DNA from: Cetobacterium somerae
Lineage (GTDB): Bacteria > Fusobacteriota > Fusobacteriia > Fusobacteriales > Fusobacteriaceae
DNA: 64,000 nucleotides
Assembly (NCBI RefSeq): GCF_022430525.1
Contig: NZ_CP092521.1
Location: 117,745 to 181,744 of the forward strand
Reading direction: 5' to 3'
Part shown: piece by piece, positions 25,976-35,538 of the stretch
How positions within the stretch are numbered: the stretch's first letter is position 1
How the letters are laid out: each line of letters opens with the position of its first letter
Made by a program: the position numbers and the translations under genes
The notes under the pieces: generated by a model
Seen by the model: the letters and a program-made list of their open reading frames with translations, nothing else
Databases searched by the model: none
Told to the model about the DNA's origin: nothing

Positions 25976-28246
25976 ATGAACATATTAGTAAATAAAAATA
26001 ATTTAGAGTTTCATCTATATAATAATAATATTAGTTATATACTTAAAGTTTTAGAAGATGGAACCTTGGGGCATATATATTTTGGAAAGAAACTTATACC
26101 TAGGAATTCTTATGAACATATAATCCAAGTGACTGCAGCAGAAGTGCCTGTAACTCCAAATTGTTTGGAGCATAGAAGAGGATTTTGTAAGGATATCTTG
26201 CCACAAGAGTATCCAAGCTATGGAAATGGTGATTATAGAGAGCCCGCTATAGTAGTTTTACAAGAAAATGGAAGTAGAGTTACAAATTTTGTATATGATT
26301 CATATGAAGTTATAGAGGGAAAAGTGAATCTAAGAAATCTTCCAAACACTTATGTTGAAAGTAAAGATGAAGCTAAAACTTTAAAGATTTATTTGAAAGA
26401 TGAAACTATTGGAGCAGTATTAACTTTAAGTTATACTATATTTAAGAATTATGATGTAATTTCTAGAAATGCTCATATAAAAAATAACTCTGATGAAAAA
26501 CTTGTTTTAGAAAGATTTTTAAGTGCTTCTATTGATTTTAAAGAACCAAATTTTCAAATAGTTCATTTGTCTGGAGCTTGGGCAAGAGAAAGACATATTG
26601 AAATAACAGAGATAAATCAAAATAAGTTTGTTATAGATAGTAAAAGAGGAACAAGCAGTGTAAATAGTAATCCATTTATAGCTTTAAAAAGAAAAGAGAC
26701 AACTGAATTCAGTGGAGAAGTTTATGGATTTAATTTAGTTTACAGTGGAAATCACATTGAGGTTGTAGAGAAAAATCATTATAACAAATTAAGAGTATCC
26801 ATTGGTATAAATCCTTTTAATTTTCAATGGACTTTATTGAAGAATGATGAGTTTCAAAGTCCAGAAGTAGTAATGGCATATTCTAATTCTGGAATGAATG
26901 GTCTAAGTTTAAATTATCACAGACTTTATAGAGAAAGATTAGCAAGAGGTGTTTGGAGAGATCAAGTTAGGCCAATTCTTTTAAACAACTGGGAAGCTAC
27001 ATATTTTGATTTTAATGAAGAGAAAATTTTAGATATAGCTAGTAAAGCAAAGGAATTAGGTGTTGAGTTATTTGTTTTAGATGATGGGTGGTTTGGAGCA
27101 AGAAACCATGATAAAGCTGGTCTTGGTGATTGGTGGAGTAATTTAGAAAAAATTCCAAGTGGAGTGGAAGGATTATCTAAAAAAGTCGAAGCAATGGGAA
27201 TTAAATTTGGACTTTGGTTTGAACCGGAAATGGTTAATAAAGATAGTGAACTTTATAGAAATCATCCAAATTGGATACTACAAGCTCCTAAAAGAGTTAA
27301 TACTCCAAGTAGAAATCAACATACCTTAGATTTAGGAAGAGAGGACGTTCGTAATTATCTTTATGAAAAAATTTCTAAAATTTTAAAAAATTCTAAAATA
27401 TCTTATATAAAATGGGATATGAATAGACCAATGACTGAAGTTTGGTCAGAAGTTTTAGATTCTCAAAATCAAGGAGAGGTTTTTCATAGATATATTTTAG
27501 GATTATATGAGTTGTTGGAAAAGTTAACTTCAGAATTTCCTGAAATATTATTTGAATCTTGCGCAAGTGGAGGAAATAGATTTGATTCTGGAATGCTTTA
27601 TTATATGCCACAAGCATGGACAAGCGATGACACAGATGCAGTGGAAAGAATTAAAATTCAATATGGATCATCATTATGTTATCCGATATCATCTATGGGG
27701 GCTCATGTTTCAGCAATTCCAAATCATCAAACAAATAGAATGACTTCTATAAAAACTCGGGGTAATGTAGCTTTCTTTGGTGCTTTTGGATACGAATTAG
27801 ATTTAAATAAAATTTCTGATTATGAAAAAGAGATTGTAAAAAAACAAATAGAGTTCTTTAAAGCAAATAGAGAACTAATTCAATATGGTGATTTCTATAG
27901 ATTAATATCTCCTTTTGAAGATAAGCTAAATGATGCTGCTTGGATGGTTGTAAATCGAAATAAAACAGAGGCAATTGTTGCAAAATATAAAATTCTATCG
28001 GTACCTAATTCAGGATATGAATCTTTAAAAGTTAAGGGATTAGATGAAAATAAATTATACTCTATTGAAAGTTTACAAATTCAAGGAAAGACATATTATG
28101 GTGACGAATTAGGAAATAGTGGACTTATATTTAAAGAACCATCTTTTAATGATTTAGGGAACATACAAATAGAAGGAGATTTTGATAGTTTAGTTGGAGA
28201 TTTTAAGAGTTGTTTAATAAAGTTAACAGCAATTCAAGGAGATTAA
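25976..28246 (+). CDS. Alpha-galactosidase (GH36)
   Basis: The 756-residue product has the complete GH36 plan: N-terminal beta-sandwich, a TIM barrel with FVLDDGWFGARNHD, the nucleophile in KWDMNRPMTE, ESCASGGNRFD and the acid/base Asp in TSDDTDAVERI, then a short C-terminal beta domain. There is no signal peptide, so it acts on imported substrate in the cytoplasm, releasing galactose from melibiose or raffinose-type sugars. GGAGGAG lies before the ATG. The SemiSWEET gene starts four bases after its stop, indicating one operon. Confidence 0.94.
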   Translation: MNILVNKNNLEFHLYNNNISYILKVLEDGTLGHIYFGKKLIPRNSYEHIIQVTAAEVPVTPNCLEHRRGFCKDILPQEYPSYGNGDYREPAIVVLQENGSRVTNFVYDSYEVIEGKVNLRNLPNTYVESKDEAKTLKIYLKDETIGAVLTLSYTIFKNYDVISRNAHIKNNSDEKLVLERFLSASIDFKEPNFQIVHLSGAWARERHIEITEINQNKFVIDSKRGTSSVNSNPFIALKRKETTEFSGEVYGFNLVYSGNHIEVVEKNHYNKLRVSIGINPFNFQWTLLKNDEFQSPEVVMAYSNSGMNGLSLNYHRLYRERLARGVWRDQVRPILLNNWEATYFDFNEEKILDIASKAKELGVELFVLDDGWFGARNHDKAGLGDWWSNLEKIPSGVEGLSKKVEAMGIKFGLWFEPEMVNKDSELYRNHPNWILQAPKRVNTPSRNQHTLDLGREDVRNYLYEKISKILKNSKISYIKWDMNRPMTEVWSEVLDSQNQGEVFHRYILGLYELLEKLTSEFPEILFESCASGGNRFDSGMLYYMPQAWTSDDTDAVERIKIQYGSSLCYPISSMGAHVSAIPNHQTNRMTSIKTRGNVAFFGAFGYELDLNKISDYEKEIVKKQIEFFKANRELIQYGDFYRLISPFEDKLNDAAWMVVNRNKTEAIVAKYKILSVPNSGYESLKVKGLDENKLYSIESLQIQGKTYYGDELGNSGLIFKEPSFNDLGNIQIEGDFDSLVGDFKSCLIKLTAIQGD

Positions 28247-28250
28247 TTAT

Positions 28251-28508
28251 ATGGAAAATATTATAGATACAATTGGATATTGTGCTGCACTTTTAACAAC
28301 ATTATCATTTTTACCACAAGCTATAAAAACTATAAAGACAAAGGATACAAGTGGAATTTCTTTAATAATGTATTCTATGTTTACTCTTGGAGTTTTTGGT
28401 TGGTTAGTATATGGTTTTATTAAAAATGATATACCTCTTATTATGGCAAATTTGATTACATTATCTTTAGCGGGAATTATTTTAAGACTTAAGATAAAAT
28501 ATAAATAA
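28251..28508 (+). CDS. SemiSWEET sugar transporter (PQ-loop)
   Basis: An 85-residue, three-helix membrane protein with the PQ motif SFLPQAIKTIKTKDTSGISL and the helix-3 asparagine region MANLITLSLAG. SemiSWEETs act as dimers moving mono- or disaccharides along their gradient. Four bases after the GH36 stop, it is likely translationally coupled. In this setting it may release excess glucose or galactose formed by hydrolysis, which is an inference. Confidence 0.9.
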   Translation: MENIIDTIGYCAALLTTLSFLPQAIKTIKTKDTSGISLIMYSMFTLGVFGWLVYGFIKNDIPLIMANLITLSLAGIILRLKIKYK

Positions 28509-28521
28509 AATTTTTATTGTT

Positions 28522-28550
28522 AGACGCTAGAATTTTAAATTTTAGCGTCT
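28522..28550 (+). terminator. Intrinsic terminator of the alpha-galactoside operon
   Basis: Arms AGACGCTA / TAGCGTCT, AT-rich loop, followed by TTTTATTTTTT. Confidence 0.85.
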
Positions 28551-28580
28551 TTTATTTTTTAAATTTTGAGAAATTTATAG

Positions 28581-28600
28581 TAGTTACTTTTTTGTAACTA
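28581..28600. promoter_or_regulatory. Palindromic operator candidate upstream of the RclA-like gene
   Basis: TAGTTAC / GTAACTA separated by six T residues, about 70 bases before the start codon. The GTTAC-GTAAC form resembles binding sites of HxlR/MarR-type redox regulators, but no such regulator gene is in this window. Confidence 0.45.
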
Positions 28601-28667
28601 ATTTACAGAAAATAAATAATATTGTATTCTGAGCATATAAAATAAGAATATGAAAAGGAGTACTATT

Positions 28668-30026
28668 ATGAAAAAATGTAATATTTTAAATGCTAAATCT
28701 TATGATGCTATTATAATCGGGTTTGGAAAAGGTGGAAAAACTCTTGCAGGATTTTTAGGAAAAATAGGGAAAAAAGTTGCTTTAATTGAAAAAGATAAAA
28801 ATATGTATGGTGGAACTTGTATAAATGTAGGATGTATTCCTACAAAAATTCTTGTTGAAGAATCTCAAAAAATTGAAAAAAATTTTAAAAAAGCTATTGA
28901 AAGAAAAAATACGCTAATATCTAATTTAAGGGAGGCTAATTATAATAAATTAGATTCTTTTGAAAATATAGATATTTATACAGGCATAGGTTCTTTTGAA
29001 ACCGAGCATTTGATAAGCGTTACAAATGGAGAGGATGAAACTATATTAAAAGGAGAGCAAATATTTATAAATACAGGAGCAAAAACGATTATTCCTAAAA
29101 TCGAAGGATTAGAAAAAACTAGAAATATTTATACAAGCACATCTATTATGGAACTAGATAAATTACCTTCTAAATTAGCCATTATTGGTGGTGGATATAT
29201 AGGGTTAGAATTTGCATCAATTTTTAATAACTTTGGTTCACAAGTAACTGTTTTTGAAGGTGGAGATAATATTCTTTTAAGAGAAGAATCTGAAATTAGA
29301 GAAGAAATTAAAAAAGATTTTCAAAATAGAGGAATAGAGATATTAACAAAAAGTAATATCGTAAAAGTAGATAATTTTTCCCAAAATAAGGTGGAAGTTC
29401 TATTTAATAAAAATAATAAAAATGAGACTTTAATATTTGATGGAATCTTAATAGCTGTAGGAAGAAAACCTAATATTGATGATTTAAAGCTTGAAAATGC
29501 TGGAGTTAATTACTCAGATAGAGGAATTTTAGTTAATGAAAGTTTACAAACAAATGTTTCGCATATATATGCTTTAGGTGATGTTAAGGGAGGTTTTCAG
29601 TTTACATATATCTCTTTAGATAATTTTAGAATAGTTAAAAATAGTATTTTAGGAGATAAAACTCCAACAATAAATTCTAGGAATTTAGTTCCTTATTCTG
29701 TATTTTTATCTCCTACTTTATCAAGAGTAGGAATGTCTGAAGAAGAGGCATTAAATGCAGGATATAAAGTTAAAACAAAAGTGATTAAAGCAACTTCAAT
29801 TCCTAGAGCTAAAATTTTAGAAGAAGAAAGAGGAATTTTAAAAGCTGTTATTGATAAAGATACAGGTAAAATTTTAGGATGTTCTTTATATTCTGTAGAA
29901 TCAAGTGAAGTTATCAACATAGTTACTATGGCTATAAAAGAAAATAAAAAATATTCTTATTTAAGAGATTTTATGTTTACTCATCCAACTATGAGTGAAT
30001 TTTTAAATGATTTATTTGATTTTTAA
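28668..30026 (+). CDS. RclA-like pyridine nucleotide-disulfide oxidoreductase
   Basis: The 452-residue flavoprotein starts with an FAD fold (YDAIIIGFGKGGKTLA), has the redox pair CINVGCIPTK (C51, C56), a central NAD(P) fold (LAIIGGGYIGLEFASIF), ALGDVKGGFQFTYISL and a dimerisation domain ending in FTHPTMSEFLNDLF. IIGFGKGGKTLA with MYGGTCINVGCIPTK matches the RclA branch, linked in E. coli to copper reduction and resistance to reactive chlorine, rather than dihydrolipoamide dehydrogenase. The ATG at 28668 follows AAGGAG; an ATG at 28650 lies before that site and is rejected. The redox role is from family knowledge. Confidence 0.85.
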   Translation: MKKCNILNAKSYDAIIIGFGKGGKTLAGFLGKIGKKVALIEKDKNMYGGTCINVGCIPTKILVEESQKIEKNFKKAIERKNTLISNLREANYNKLDSFENIDIYTGIGSFETEHLISVTNGEDETILKGEQIFINTGAKTIIPKIEGLEKTRNIYTSTSIMELDKLPSKLAIIGGGYIGLEFASIFNNFGSQVTVFEGGDNILLREESEIREEIKKDFQNRGIEILTKSNIVKVDNFSQNKVEVLFNKNNKNETLIFDGILIAVGRKPNIDDLKLENAGVNYSDRGILVNESLQTNVSHIYALGDVKGGFQFTYISLDNFRIVKNSILGDKTPTINSRNLVPYSVFLSPTLSRVGMSEEEALNAGYKVKTKVIKATSIPRAKILEEERGILKAVIDKDTGKILGCSLYSVESSEVINIVTMAIKENKKYSYLRDFMFTHPTMSEFLNDLFDF

Positions 30027-30033
30027 CAAATGT

Positions 30034-30063
30034 AAGGAAGAAATTTTTTTAGGTTTCTTCCTT
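30034..30063. terminator. Bidirectional terminator between convergent RclA-like and nitroreductase genes
   Basis: Arms AAGGAAGAAA / TTTCTTCCTT followed by T-rich sequence, lying in the 45-base gap between the two stop codons. Confidence 0.8.
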
Positions 30064-30071
30064 TTTATTTT

Positions 30072-30659
30072 TTAAATTTTCTTAATTATAAGTTGATTAA
30101 GAGATAATTTAGGCACAAAATGTTTATAACTGTGATTTTCTAAATTTTCTCTCCAATACTTCATATTTTCATTTTCAACTACTGTTAAAATAACCTCATC
30201 TGTAGGTACTCCTATTGGCATTACAAAAAGTGGAATATACTCCTTTGAAATATTTAGTGCTTCTAAAATATCATCTTTTTTTACAGGTTCCATGAAATTA
30301 ACTCCATATCCGAGTGATGTTGCTATTAATTTCATATTTTGAAGAGCTATACCACAATCCGCATATATAAAATTTAGTGGTAATTTAGGAGGATTATCTG
30401 TAAATATAACTATATATCCCCCTGGAGCTTCATCTTCGGTAGGTTTCCATTCTATTTGGCTAGCCCAAACAACATCTTTAAAAAGCCGAGAACATATATC
30501 TTTATCATTTACTAAAACATATCTTAGAAATTGTTTGTTAGCACCAGCTGATGAAAAATGAGCTCCTTCAACAATTTTTATTAAATCATTCATTGGAACA
30601 CTAATGTTTTTGAAGCTTCGATGAGAACGAGCTTTTTTAATTAAATCTAATATTTCCAT
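30072..30659 (-). CDS. Nitroreductase-family flavoprotein
   Basis: The 195-residue product has the FMN-binding start KKARSHRSFKNISVPMNDLIKIVEGAHFSSAGANKQ and a C-terminal APGGYIVIF / ADCGIALQNMKLIATSLGYG region typical of the nitroreductase family, which reduces nitro compounds, quinones or flavins with NAD(P)H. The start at 30659 is preceded by GGAGGATTAAG; a longer frame to 30683 spans that site and is not used. It converges on the RclA-like gene; both are redox flavoproteins, but a shared regulon is only suggested. Confidence 0.87.
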   Translation of the reverse strand: MEILDLIKKARSHRSFKNISVPMNDLIKIVEGAHFSSAGANKQFLRYVLVNDKDICSRLFKDVVWASQIEWKPTEDEAPGGYIVIFTDNPPKLPLNFIYADCGIALQNMKLIATSLGYGVNFMEPVKKDDILEALNISKEYIPLFVMPIGVPTDEVILTVVENENMKYWRENLENHSYKHFVPKLSLNQLIIKKI

Positions 30660-30832
30660 CTTAATCCTCCGTAAAATTTTCATTAAATATCCTCTTAAAT
30701 AAAATCATTTTGTAATTTTTTCAATGCTTATCTATTACTTCCTTTTTTAGAAATAAAATTTACTAGAAAGATTTATATATATGAGTTAAAATATAGGGTA
30801 AAAAATAGTACAATTATTTTGCGGAGGTATAA

Positions 30833-32404
30833 ATGAAAAGCCGTTTTGAGCAAAGAGTTATTAAATTATCTATTTTGATAACCTCTCCTTTGCTAATACT
30901 ACTTATAGGAATAATAACTTATACAGAGATTAATAACGAAACTAGTAAAGTAAAAAGAAGTTTAAGTGAAGTAGCTCTTGAAATCTCCAATACAAAATTT
31001 GTAAAGGATTCAATAATAAATAGTAACTTTAATTTACAAAAATATGCTGAAGTATTTGTTGATAATAATCAAGATGTTGATATTATTGTTATAGCTGATA
31101 AAAACAAACGTCGTTTTAGTCATCTTGATCCAAGTAAAATAGGAGAAATATTTGGCACTAAAGATAGTGAAGAGGTTTTTAAAAATAAAAAAGGATACTT
31201 TATAATAACTAAAGGATCTCAAGGTTTAACATACAGGAGATTTGAACCAATAATTAAAGATAAAGAAATTATTGGTTTTGTTATGGTTGGAAAACTCTTT
31301 AATATTTTTAGACATACTATTTTTCTTATTTTATTAAAAATTTTATTTCTTGCTTTAGGGAGTTTAACCTTTATTTTTATTAGTTCTAGAGTATTTGCTA
31401 AAAAAATAAAAAAAGAGATGCTTAATTTAGAGCCAGAAGAAATTACAAAACTTTATATAAAGACGAAAAGTCTTGTTCAGCAACAAGCTGCTATTATTGA
31501 TAATATTCACGAAGGAGTAGTAGTTCTGAACTCATCTTTAAATATATTGAATATAAATAAAAAAGTTTTTGAAATTCTTCATGACTTTGATATTGAACTT
31601 TTTATAAAAAGATTTTATGATATCTTTTATGAAAAAAAAAATGTATATTTTAAAGAAGTAAAAATAGGTCATGAAAAAGTTTTTGTTAGTATAATTCATC
31701 TTTTAGAGGATGAAAATCATCTAGGAGTTATTATAACTTTCTATAAACATCTCGAAATTCTAAATTTAGCAAAGGAACTTACAAGTATAAATAATGTAAT
31801 TACCGGATTTAGGGAGAATAATCATGAGTTTAAAAATCAACTTCAAGTAATATCTGGGTTAATTCAATTAAAAAAATACGATTTGGTTCAAGAGTATATG
31901 AAAAATTTAGAGAATAGTAATATGAAGATTTTAACTGAAATTGCCAATATTTCAGACTATTATATATTAGGTATTTTAATTGGAAAATTTAGTGTTATAA
32001 AAGAAAATGGTATTAATTTTACAATTGATCAAGATTCTATCTTATTTAAAGAACACGGTTTTATTACGTCACTTGATATTATAACTATTGTATCTAATTT
32101 GTTGGAAAATGCGATTGAAGCTTTAGAGAAAGTTAAAATTAACAATAAAAAAATTGAACTTCTTTTATTAGAGGATGACGATTCTATTCAAATTACAGTT
32201 TTTGATAACGGTTTAAAAGTAGATCCTAATATAAAAAATAAGATGTTTGAAAGATATGTATCTTCTAAAGGAACAAATCGAGGCATTGGATTAGCTCTTG
32301 TAAAATCTAAAATTGAACTTTATAATGGACAGTTTATTTTAGAAGAGGTTGACAATGGAAAATATTTTACAATCATATTGAATAAGGAGAATAAAGATGT
32401 ATAA
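30833..32404 (+). CDS. CitA/DcuS-type sensor histidine kinase (probable malate sensor)
   Basis: The 523-residue protein has an N-terminal membrane helix (about 12-30), an extracytoplasmic PDC/CACHE-like sensor (to about 155), a second helix (about 162-183), a PAS-like cytoplasmic region (about 220-310) and a kinase core. The phosphoacceptor motif is NNHEFKNQLQVISGLIQL and ATP-binding motifs are NLLENAIEAL and GIGLALVKSK. This is the CitA/DcuS family for di- and tricarboxylates. It overlaps its response regulator by eight bases and lies next to a malic enzyme and a carrier, so malate is the likely signal. Confidence 0.9.
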   Translation: MKSRFEQRVIKLSILITSPLLILLIGIITYTEINNETSKVKRSLSEVALEISNTKFVKDSIINSNFNLQKYAEVFVDNNQDVDIIVIADKNKRRFSHLDPSKIGEIFGTKDSEEVFKNKKGYFIITKGSQGLTYRRFEPIIKDKEIIGFVMVGKLFNIFRHTIFLILLKILFLALGSLTFIFISSRVFAKKIKKEMLNLEPEEITKLYIKTKSLVQQQAAIIDNIHEGVVVLNSSLNILNINKKVFEILHDFDIELFIKRFYDIFYEKKNVYFKEVKIGHEKVFVSIIHLLEDENHLGVIITFYKHLEILNLAKELTSINNVITGFRENNHEFKNQLQVISGLIQLKKYDLVQEYMKNLENSNMKILTEIANISDYYILGILIGKFSVIKENGINFTIDQDSILFKEHGFITSLDIITIVSNLLENAIEALEKVKINNKKIELLLLEDDDSIQITVFDNGLKVDPNIKNKMFERYVSSKGTNRGIGLALVKSKIELYNGQFILEEVDNGKYFTIILNKENKDV

Positions 32405-33062
32405 AGTACTAATTGTTGAAGATGATCCTATGGTTGCATCTATAAACAGTATTTTTTTAGAGAAATATAGTAACTTAGAAGTTATTAATATAGCAAAGAA
32501 TGAAGAGGAAGTTTTTGAAATTCTTGAAAAAAATTGTGTAGATTTAATTTTATGTGATGTTTATTTAGGAGAAAGTAATGGCATTGAGATTTTAAAAAAG
32601 ATTAGATCTAAAGGAATATTAACAGATATTATTTTTATCACTGCTTTAAATGAATCTAATAAAATTAAAGAAGCTGTTGCTTTTGGAGCTATAGATTTTT
32701 TAATTAAACCATATAATCAAGCTAGATTGGATGCAGCTATTGGTAAGTTTTTAAAGAAAAATGAGCTACTCATAAAAACTACTATGGATCAAGAAGAGTG
32801 TGATGAATATTTTTCTTCTGATTCCAACCAAACAGAATTTCCAAAGGGAATAAATGAAAAAACCTTAGAAAAAATTGAGTTATTTTTAAGTGAAAATAGA
32901 AAAAAATGGTGGAATGCTAATAAACTTTCTGAACAGCTTAATATTAGCACTGTAACATTAAATAAATATTTAAAGTATTTGGTTTCTACAAATAAATTAA
33001 CTGTTAACACATCTTATGGTGAAGTTGGAAGACCTGAAAATTTTTATAAATATCATAATTAA
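32397..33062 (+). CDS. CitB/DcuR-type response regulator
   Basis: The 221-residue regulator has a receiver domain with phosphoacceptor D54 (ILCDVYLGESNG), T/A switch region FITALNES and lysine in IKPYNQARL, then a C-terminal HTH (WWNANKLSEQLNISTVTLNKYLKYL) as in CitB/DcuR/MaeR. Translation is coupled to the kinase by overlap. The convergent genes on the other side of the following terminator encode a carrier and malic enzyme, its probable targets. Confidence 0.9.
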   Translation: MYKVLIVEDDPMVASINSIFLEKYSNLEVINIAKNEEEVFEILEKNCVDLILCDVYLGESNGIEILKKIRSKGILTDIIFITALNESNKIKEAVAFGAIDFLIKPYNQARLDAAIGKFLKKNELLIKTTMDQEECDEYFSSDSNQTEFPKGINEKTLEKIELFLSENRKKWWNANKLSEQLNISTVTLNKYLKYLVSTNKLTVNTSYGEVGRPENFYKYHN

Positions 33063-33063
33063 T

Positions 33064-33093
33064 AAAAACCACTAGTTAATCCTAGTGGTTTTT
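33064..33093. terminator. Bidirectional terminator
   Basis: Twelve-base arms AAAAACCACTAG / CTAGTGGTTTTT around TTAATC, between the convergent regulator and carrier genes. Confidence 0.88.
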
Positions 33094-33117
33094 GCGTATA
33101 AAAATTAATTTCTAGAC

Positions 33118-34044
33118 TTAAAGTATAAATGAGATTAAGAAACTAAGTGTTACTATTGAAAAAATTGTTCCTAATATTGTAGAGCTAGAACTTTCAACCT
33201 CTGAAACCCCATATTTTAATCCAAACATTGTTGAGATTGTTGCTGTTGGCATAGCACAAAGTAATAAAATCTCTTTTGCCATTATTCCTTTTAAATGGAA
33301 TAAAACAATTAATCCACTCATAATAATTGGCTGTAAAATATTTTTCATAAAGATATTAAAATAAACTTGTCCTGACAAAACAACTCTATAGCTTGCCATG
33401 ATTAATCCAAGAGAAAATAATGAAACTCCTGATGTACTTTTTCCTATAAGTTCAAAAGAGTGGAAAACAACTTTTGGGATTTCAACATGGAAAACAGAGC
33501 AAAGTAAGCCTAATATAGGAGCTATTATCAATGGTTTTTTAATACAATTGATTAAGCTTGATTTTATTATTTTCATTGGACTTGCTGTAGCATCTTTTGA
33601 TTCTAAAATAATTGTTGTTATAGGAATCATAAATATACTTGTTATAACATTACCAATTGCAACAGAGATTAGTGCTTCTGGTCCTATTAAAGATGTTAAA
33701 ACTGGAATACCCATAAATGCCATATTTGGAAAAGCACAAACAATTGAACCTTGAGCTGCTTTTCTTGAATCATATTTGAATATATGTTTTTGTATAATAA
33801 ATGAAATCACATATAACCCCATTAAAGCTAGAGCAAAAGATGATATTATTCTAACATCTAAAAGAGTTTTAGGGTTGGCTTTAGCACTTCCAATAAATAA
33901 GTGTAATGGAAAACTGAACATCATTACATAATCTGCAAAAGCCTTTTTATGCTCTATTGACACAATTTTCTTTTTTCCTGAAAACCACCCTAAAGCGATT
34001 ACAAAAAATACTGGCACAATAGAATCTAATATTGTATCTAACAC
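33118..34044 (-). CDS. AEC-family carrier (probable malate permease)
   Basis: The 308-residue membrane protein has about ten helices in two halves and the auxin-efflux-carrier family pattern (LDTILDSIVPVFFVIALGWFSGKKK, then CAFPNMAFMGIPVLTSLIG and CAMPTATISTMFGLKYG). Bacterial members transport malate or related acids. It lies 33 bases downstream of malic enzyme on the same strand, forming a transport-plus-decarboxylation pair, as in malate utilisation loci of lactic acid bacteria. Confidence 0.87.
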   Translation of the reverse strand: MLDTILDSIVPVFFVIALGWFSGKKKIVSIEHKKAFADYVMMFSFPLHLFIGSAKANPKTLLDVRIISSFALALMGLYVISFIIQKHIFKYDSRKAAQGSIVCAFPNMAFMGIPVLTSLIGPEALISVAIGNVITSIFMIPITTIILESKDATASPMKIIKSSLINCIKKPLIIAPILGLLCSVFHVEIPKVVFHSFELIGKSTSGVSLFSLGLIMASYRVVLSGQVYFNIFMKNILQPIIMSGLIVLFHLKGIMAKEILLLCAMPTATISTMFGLKYGVSEVESSSSTILGTIFSIVTLSFLISFIL

Positions 34045-34077
34045 ATTAAAACCTCACTTGTATTTTATTTTTAAATT

Positions 34078-35247
34078 TTATTTTTTTACTAAATCTGAAA
34101 TAGCTTTAGCTACTGTATCTGCAACTCTTGGGTCAAATGGACTTGGAATGACATATTCAGTTGATAACTCTTCATCAGTTATTAGATTAGCTATAGCTTG
34201 AGAAGTTGCAAATTTCATTTCTTCAGTTATTTTTTTAGCTCCACTCTCTAAAGCTCCTTTAAATAAACCTGGGAATGCTAAGACATTATTGATTTGATTT
34301 GGGTAATCAGATCTTCCTGTTCCAACGATTTTGGCTCCTGCAGCTAAAGCTTCTTCTGGCATAATCTCAGGTGTTGGATTTGCCATTGCAAAAATTATAG
34401 AATCCTTATTCATCTCTTTTACCATTTCAGGTTTTAAAAGTCCTGGTGCTGATACTCCAATAAATATATCGGCTCCTTTTATAGCTTCTTTTAATCCACC
34501 TTTTAGATTTTCTTTATTTGTAATTTCAGATAACTCTGTAGTTAAGAAATTATACTCTCTATTTTCATCATCTCTAGCAATGATTCCATCAATATCAATA
34601 GATAAAATATCAGTTACATCTAATTTTTTAATCATTTTAATTATTGATGATCCAGCTGCTCCAGCTCCACATACAACAACTTTTGCTTTAGTTATATCTT
34701 TCTTTAAAAGTTTATATGAGTTTAAAATTCCAGCTGTTACAACAATTGCAGTTCCATGTTGATCATCGTGAAATACAGGAATATCCAGTTCTTCTTTTAA
34801 TCTAGTTTCAATCTCAATACATCTAGGTGCTGAAATATCCTCTAAATTTATTCCACCAAAACTTGGTGCTAAAATTTTACAAGTTCTTATAATTTCTTCA
34901 GTATCTTGAGTGTCTAAGCATATTGGAAATGCATTAACTCCTGCGAATTCTTTAAATAAAATAGCTTTTCCTTCCATAACTGGTAATGCAGCTTCTGGTC
35001 CTATATTTCCTAACCCTAACACAGCTGACCCATCACTTATAACAGCTACCATATTTCCTTTTGAAGTATATTTATATACATCAGTTTTATTCTCTGCTAT
35101 TCTTCTACAAGGTTCTGCAACACCTGGTGAATAAGCTAAACTTAGTTCTTCTTTTGAAGTTACAGCCACTTTACTAATAACTTCAATCTTTCCTTTATTC
35201 TTTTCGTGAAGTTCTAATGATTTTTCATAAACAGTCTCTTTTTTCAT
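34078..35247 (-). CDS. Malic enzyme (oxaloacetate-decarboxylating type)
   Basis: The 389-residue enzyme has the short bacterial malic-enzyme layout: AYSPGVAEPCRRIA, VISDGSAVLGLGNIGPEAALPVMEGKAILFKEFAGVNAFPIC with the catalytic lysine region and metal ligands, HDDQHGTAIV, and the dinucleotide fold VVCGAGAAGSSIIKM. It converts malate to pyruvate and CO2 with NAD(P)+. No phosphotransacetylase domain is fused, so it is the short form. The gene precedes the AEC carrier and is likely driven by the CitA/CitB pair. Coenzyme preference is not determined. Confidence 0.92.
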   Translation of the reverse strand: MKKETVYEKSLELHEKNKGKIEVISKVAVTSKEELSLAYSPGVAEPCRRIAENKTDVYKYTSKGNMVAVISDGSAVLGLGNIGPEAALPVMEGKAILFKEFAGVNAFPICLDTQDTEEIIRTCKILAPSFGGINLEDISAPRCIEIETRLKEELDIPVFHDDQHGTAIVVTAGILNSYKLLKKDITKAKVVVCGAGAAGSSIIKMIKKLDVTDILSIDIDGIIARDDENREYNFLTTELSEITNKENLKGGLKEAIKGADIFIGVSAPGLLKPEMVKEMNKDSIIFAMANPTPEIMPEEALAAGAKIVGTGRSDYPNQINNVLAFPGLFKGALESGAKKITEEMKFATSQAIANLITDEELSTEYVIPSPFDPRVADTVAKAISDLVKK

Positions 35248-35476
35248 GATACATCTCCTCTAAAAAAATTTTTAAGTTTATACAAGAGCAATGATAACAT
35301 GAAAAGTAAAATAAAAAAATTTAACAAAGATTTTAAACAATTAATTAACTTAATTAAGTTTTTGAAAAAATTATTCTGTTTTCTCATTACTATTTAGAAT
35401 AAATAATTATCATATCTAAACATAAACAAAGAGTGTTATTTTTAAACTTTAAATTGAATTTTTATTCAAATAAAGT

Positions 35477-35505
35477 TTGAAAATTTTTTGAAAATATGTT
35501 ATTCT
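35477..35505 (+). promoter_or_regulatory. Promoter candidate for the 5'-nucleotidase gene
   Basis: TTGAAA (35477-35482) and TATTCT (35500-35505) with a 17-base spacer. The remainder of the 291-base divergent gap with malic enzyme (35248-35538) is AT-rich, and I see no other clear site in it. Confidence 0.45.
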
Positions 35506-35538
35506 ACCAAAGACTATAAAAAATTTGGGGAGAATATT

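Noticed and set aside
34331..34762. 143-codon plus-strand frame opposite malic enzyme
   Set aside because: Antisense to a highly conserved enzyme with all motifs intact; no ribosome site.
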